This document shows, in pieces, positions 13,941-17,464 of a stretch of 17,464 bases of DNA. The number at the start of each line of letters is the position of its first letter. Positions within the stretch are counted from its first letter, which is position 1. Source of the DNA: Treponema sp. (GTDB lineage Bacteria; Spirochaetota; Spirochaetia; Treponematales; Treponemataceae). The position numbers and the translations under genes are program-made. Below the pieces are notes generated by a model. It worked only from the letters and a program-made list of their open reading frames with translations, was not told the origin of the DNA and made no database searches. The DNA lies in NCBI GenBank assembly GCA_024699205.1, contig JAILQA010000113.1:1-17464 (forward strand), in the 5' to 3' direction.

Positions 13941-15479
13941 ATGAATGATATTATGAAATTACAGAATGGCAGCGATATCCGTGGAATCGCTGTAGAAGGC
14001 GTTGAAGGCGAAAACGTTAATATTACAGAAGAAATTGCTTTAAAAATCGGCTGTGCCTATATAAGCTGGCTTTCAACAAAAACTGGAAAAAAAGCGGCAG
14101 ATTTAACAATCGGAGTTGGCCGTGACTCACGCATCTCTGGTCCTTCTCTTGCAAATGCCCTTATCACTGGAATGATTAGCACAGGTGCCAAAGTTATAAA
14201 CTGCAATCTCGCAACAACTCCGGCAATGTTCATGTCAATTATTTTTGAACAGACAAAATACGACGGTTCAGCAATGATTACTGCAAGCCATCTTCCTTTT
14301 AACAGAAACGGAATTAAGTTTTTTGATAAGGATGGCGGACTTGAACATGATGATATCACTCAAATTCTTAAAATTGCCAGCGAAGTTCCTGCTGAATACA
14401 TTGAAATGGCAATGAGCAAATCTGCAATATCTGATGTACAATCTTTTGATTTGCTTAGCCTATATGCAGAATATCTTAAAAACAAAATTAAAGATGGAAT
14501 TGCAAAAGACAACGGTTTTACAGCCAACGATGAACCTCTAAAAGGACTTCACATTGTAGTTGATAGTGGAAACGGTGCATCCGGCTTCTTTGTAGATAAA
14601 ATCTTACAGCCACTTGGTGCAGATACTACAGGCAGCCAGTTCCTTGAACCAGACGGAATGTTTCCTAATCATATTCCAAATCCAGAAAATAAAGCCGCAA
14701 TGGAATCAATCCGTTCGGCAGTTCTCAAAAATAAAGCTGATTTAGGCTTGATTTTCGATACCGATGTTGACCGTATGTCAGCCGTTCTTTCTGATGGAAG
14801 CGAAGTAAATCGTGATTCAATCATCGCTATGATTTCTGCAATTTTAGCCCCGGAATATCCAGGCAGTACAATCATCACCGATTCAGTTACTTCTGACCGC
14901 CTTACATACTTCCTTGAAAAAGTTCTTGGCTTAAAGCATCTCTGTTATATGCGCGGATATAAAAACGTAATCAACAAGCAGAAGGAACTCAATGCTCAGG
15001 GAATCGTTGCTCCACTTGCAATGGAAACTTCCGGTCATGGTGCGCTTAAAGATAATTATTATCTGGATGATGGTGCTTTCCTTGCTGTAAAACTGGTAAT
15101 CGCTCTTGCCGCTGCCGTTAAATCTGGTAAAAAGCTGGACAGTCTTATCGAAAAACTTCCTCCTCTTGTTGAAGAAGGTGAGTTCCGCTTTAAGATTTCT
15201 GGAGAAGATTTTAAGGAATATGGACAAAATGTTCTTGGCGAGTTCAAAAAACGTGCAGAAGCAAAGGGCTACGAAATGCCATATTCTTACGAAGGAATCC
15301 GCTTGAGCTTTAAAGGCGAGGATGTTCAGGGCTGGATGCTTTTGCGAATGAGTCTTCACGATCCTGTTATGCCACTTAATATCGAAGGTGCCCGCAAAGG
15401 TGATTTACAAAAGCTGATTGCCATTGCAAAAGAACTTACCGACGGTTTTGACCGGCTTGACAGAGGTAGTTTGAATTAG
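13941..15479 (+). CDS. Phosphomannomutase/phosphoglucomutase (alpha-D-phosphohexomutase)
   Basis: Cytoplasmic enzyme of 512 aa that interconverts hexose 1- and 6-phosphates, linking glycolysis to sugar-nucleotide synthesis. All four functional loops are visible. The phosphoserine loop is TASHLPFNRNGIKFF (catalytic Ser116; the usual TASHNP is TASHLP here). The metal loop is DTDVDR (273-278). The sugar-specificity loop is METSGHGA (361-368). The phosphate-binding loop is RMSLHDPVMPLNIE near 473-486. The ribosome site TAAGGAG (13928-13934, 6-nt gap) is the strongest in the window and suggests high expression. It starts 39 nt after the esterase gene with no terminator between and is followed 25 nt later by the Sir2 gene, so the three may be co-transcribed. 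Whether mannose or glucose phosphate is preferred cannot be read from sequence. Confidence 0.93.
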   Translation: MNDIMKLQNGSDIRGIAVEGVEGENVNITEEIALKIGCAYISWLSTKTGKKAADLTIGVGRDSRISGPSLANALITGMISTGAKVINCNLATTPAMFMSIIFEQTKYDGSAMITASHLPFNRNGIKFFDKDGGLEHDDITQILKIASEVPAEYIEMAMSKSAISDVQSFDLLSLYAEYLKNKIKDGIAKDNGFTANDEPLKGLHIVVDSGNGASGFFVDKILQPLGADTTGSQFLEPDGMFPNHIPNPENKAAMESIRSAVLKNKADLGLIFDTDVDRMSAVLSDGSEVNRDSIIAMISAILAPEYPGSTIITDSVTSDRLTYFLEKVLGLKHLCYMRGYKNVINKQKELNAQGIVAPLAMETSGHGALKDNYYLDDGAFLAVKLVIALAAAVKSGKKLDSLIEKLPPLVEEGEFRFKISGEDFKEYGQNVLGEFKKRAEAKGYEMPYSYEGIRLSFKGEDVQGWMLLRMSLHDPVMPLNIEGARKGDLQKLIAIAKELTDGFDRLDRGSLN

Positions 15480-15504
15480 ATTTTAGATATATCAAGGGGG
15501 CATT

Positions 15505-16242
15505 ATGGACGATAAAATAGAACAGCTGCAAAAAATCATAGACGAAAGCTCAAACATTGTTTTTTTCGGTGGCGCAGGCGTTTCAACAGAATCAGGAATC
15601 CCGGATTTCAGAAGCGTCGATGGTCTCTACAATCAGGAATGGGATTATCCGCCTGAAGAAATCATAAGTCGTTCCTTTTTTTATAGAGATACAAAAGAGT
15701 TCTATAGATTTTACCGTGCAAAATTGCTCCCTGTAGGAATCAAACCAAATCCTGCTCATTACAAGCTTGCCGAATTAGAAAAGGCCGGAAAACTCAAAGC
15801 CGTTGTAACTCAGAATATCGACGGTCTTCACCAGCTCGCCGGTAGTAAGACTGTTTATGAACTGCACGGAAGTACCCTGCGCAATTTCTGTCTGGATTGC
15901 GGGGCTCCTTACGATGCTCAGTTTATAAAAGATTCTGCTTCAGCTCCAGATACTTTGCCGCATTGTACAAAATGCAATGGTCTTGTAAAACCCGATGTCG
16001 TTCTCTATGAAGAGGGCTTAAATGACGATGTTGTCAGTGGTGCTCTAAATGCAATTTCTAATGCTGACTGTCTGATTATTGGTGGGACATCGCTGAATGT
16101 TTATCCGGCAGCCGGCTTTATCCGTTATTTCCGCGGTGATAAGCTGGTTATGATAAACAAGTCCGTTACCACCCAGGATTCTTATTGCAACTTAGTTATT
16201 CATGATTCAATCGGTAAAGTTTTAGGACAGATTAAGTGTTGA
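15505..16242 (+). CDS. cobB: Sir2-family NAD-dependent protein deacylase
   Basis: 245-aa sirtuin that removes acyl groups from protein lysines using NAD+. Motifs are complete: GGAGVSTESGIPDFRS (22-37, NAD binding), TQNIDGLH (102-109), catalytic His121 in YELHGS, a zinc site CxxC (129, 132) and CxxC (154, 157), and GGTSLNVYPAAGF (193-205). The ribosome site AAGGGGG ends 4 nt before ATG. It follows the phosphohexomutase by 25 nt and is probably in the same transcript. Bacterial sirtuins of this kind often control acetyl-CoA synthetase and metabolic enzymes; the target here is not evident. The gene symbol is used in the general sense of the bacterial family. Confidence 0.94.
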   Translation: MDDKIEQLQKIIDESSNIVFFGGAGVSTESGIPDFRSVDGLYNQEWDYPPEEIISRSFFYRDTKEFYRFYRAKLLPVGIKPNPAHYKLAELEKAGKLKAVVTQNIDGLHQLAGSKTVYELHGSTLRNFCLDCGAPYDAQFIKDSASAPDTLPHCTKCNGLVKPDVVLYEEGLNDDVVSGALNAISNADCLIIGGTSLNVYPAAGFIRYFRGDKLVMINKSVTTQDSYCNLVIHDSIGKVLGQIKC

Positions 16243-16288
16243 TTTTATAAAGCTAATTGTCTTGTCAGCCTACTTACAGAAAAAAAAC

Positions 16289-16317
16289 TTGACGGCTTCA
16301 AAAAACAATCCTATAAT
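16289..16317 (+). promoter_or_regulatory. Promoter of the terminal lipoprotein gene
   Basis: -35 TTGACG (16289-16294), 17-nt spacer, perfect -10 TATAAT (16312-16317). The predicted transcription start near 16324 leaves a leader of about 60 nt containing a palindrome. Confidence 0.78.
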
Positions 16318-16330
16318 TTTAACAGTCTAC

Positions 16331-16342
16331 TTTCACGTGAAA
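16331..16342. promoter_or_regulatory. Perfect 12-bp palindrome in the leader, possible operator
   Basis: TTTCACGTGAAA is perfectly self-complementary and sits about 7 nt after the predicted transcription start, a normal place for a dimeric repressor. It could also be chance; no second copy was seen in the window. Confidence 0.4.
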
Positions 16343-16382
16343 ATAAACTGCCTTTTTTAAAAAAATTATAGGGAAGATAAAA

Positions 16383-17464
16383 GTGATTCGGAAACGTTTA
16401 AATGATTTTATTTGCAAAAGTATTATTTCTGTTTTTTTATTGGCGATGGTAATATCAATCACTGCTTGTAATACAGGTACTCAAGGTGATGAAAGAATCC
16501 CATTACCCAAACCAGAAATTACTTACCTCATAACAAAAGATATGCCCACATCAGAAATAGATATTTATTGGACAGCATCTGAAGAGTTAAAGGACTATAT
16601 TGATTATTATGCGGTTGTAAGGACAATGGTGCGTGACGGGGTAACGCATACAAAAAGAATTCGTTATGAAGGAAAAGTTCTGGAAGGCGACCCATACTTA
16701 CAAGATGAAAAAATAAGATATTATATTCAAGACCGTTCTCTTGATCCTGATACCGAATATACATATTACGTTGAAATTTCTGGTAATAGAAAAGTAGTTC
16801 CTACAGAAATCCATTCAGATAAAATAACTGTTGGCACTTCAAAAACACCAGAAAAAATGCTCGATTATCCAAAGAAAGTTCTTGTTTCGCCAGCCAAAGA
16901 TAAAATTAATGCACTTACTGTAAGCTGGGAGGCTGTTGAAGGAGCAACTTCTTATGAAGTATATTCCGCAGACTATTATTACGCTGATGATGAGTATTTT
17001 ATCAAAAAAATTGCAGATACAACAGAAACTTCCTTCACGCAAGAAAATCTTGTTAATGAAAAAACTTATTGTTACAGAATAAAAGCGGTGAATAATGAAA
17101 AATCCAGTGTTTTGTCAGCAAAAGCAGAAGGAAATGTACCTGCTTTAGATAATATTTCAAAAAATAAGGCTTTGATGCTGGAAAATAAAGTTAAGGAAGA
17201 GTTTTATTCTGATTCCGATTCCCTTTGGTTTAAATGTATTCCGCAGAAAGGAAAATTAAGTTTTACTTCCGATTTTGATAATTATAGTGGAAACCGATGT
17301 ACTTTATCTATTTTTACCGAAGGAGGAGAAATCATAGCATCTGGTTTACCTTTATATTATAGCGAGGGGCTTGCCAATAATCCTAAAAATACAAAAGAAA
17401 AGGAAGTGACATTAAATCTTGTCGATTTATTAGCTGCCTATGGTTTTGAATATAACAATAACAC
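16383..17464 (+). CDS. Lipoprotein with fibronectin type III-like repeats (3' truncated by window)
   Basis: Open frame of 360 codons running off the window end. It begins with GTG at 16383 behind GGGAAG (16371-16376, 6-nt gap). The N-terminus is a clear lipoprotein signal: R3, K4, R5, a hydrophobic stretch 13-27, and ITAC with Cys29 as lipid anchor. A first beta-sandwich-like repeat covers about residues 40-150 (IDIYWTASEEL, DPDTEYTYYVEI). A second, clearer FN3 unit at about 162-245 has the hallmark VSWEAVEGATSYEVY and KTYCYRIKAVNN. After that a further beta-rich domain begins (from about residue 265). FN3 modules in surface lipoproteins usually act as spacers or adhesion/carbohydrate-enzyme linkers. 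The function of this protein depends on the missing C-terminus. Confidence 0.85.
   Translation, partial: MIRKRLNDFICKSIISVFLLAMVISITACNTGTQGDERIPLPKPEITYLITKDMPTSEIDIYWTASEELKDYIDYYAVVRTMVRDGVTHTKRIRYEGKVLEGDPYLQDEKIRYYIQDRSLDPDTEYTYYVEISGNRKVVPTEIHSDKITVGTSKTPEKMLDYPKKVLVSPAKDKINALTVSWEAVEGATSYEVYSADYYYADDEYFIKKIADTTETSFTQENLVNEKTYCYRIKAVNNEKSSVLSAKAEGNVPALDNISKNKALMLENKVKEEFYSDSDSLWFKCIPQKGKLSFTSDFDNYSGNRCTLSIFTEGGEIIASGLPLYYSEGLANNPKNTKEKEVTLNLVDLLAAYGFEYNNN

Noticed and set aside
14931..15359. 142-residue minus-strand open frame inside the phosphohexomutase gene
   Set aside because: Phe/Lys-rich shadow of a well-conserved enzyme with all catalytic loops on the plus strand.

Overview
The window looks like a piece of a spirochaete chromosome, most likely a gut or rumen Treponema. 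The evidence is low-to-moderate G+C, relaxed lipoprotein signal peptides and the mix of gene families. This is inference from gene content, not a database match. The protein-coding genes are densely packed. I saw no rRNA, tRNA, CRISPR array or insertion sequence.

Layout. (1) 2-2386: a type I restriction HsdR motor subunit whose N-terminal part lies outside the window. (2) 2469-3369: a two-gene unit of an Nfu/NifU C-terminal-type Fe-S scaffold and a SlyD-type FKBP prolyl isomerase. The second gene starts at a TTG inside the end of the first and has a tail of 12 cysteines in glycine-rich sequence. A strong intrinsic terminator follows. (3) 3424-8504: the most striking region, a six-gene operon. 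It encodes a small exported His/Cys protein, an exported CbiK-type chelatase, a TonB-dependent outer-membrane receptor, ExbB, ExbD and TonB. It is driven by a near-consensus promoter flanked and followed by three Fur-box-like sites. Together these read as an iron-repressed, self-contained heme or metal-tetrapyrrole uptake system with a periplasmic chelatase step.

(4) 8523-9658: a scar. A WYL-domain regulator on the minus strand has lost its start and the beginning of its helix-turn-helix, and abuts the C-terminal remnant of a Fic/DOC protein on the plus strand. The remnant carries a one-base frameshift. (5) 9706-11886: an unusual superfamily 1 helicase with an N-terminal alpha-helical region and a long coiled coil ahead of the motor. 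With HsdR, Fic and WYL nearby, a defence or accessory role is possible but unproven. (6) 11930-12532: a DEDDh 3'-5' exonuclease on the minus strand, divergent from the next group. The shared intergenic region holds two well-formed promoters and three GATA/CCAC-type repeats.

(7) 12681-16242: a secreted SGNH/CE2-like esterase lipoprotein, apparently made from a leaderless mRNA, then a phosphohexomutase (PMM/PGM) and a Sir2 deacylase, all on the plus strand. (8) 16383-17464: a GTG-started lipoprotein with fibronectin-type-III-like repeats, cut by the window end. It has its own promoter and a perfect 12-bp palindrome in its leader.
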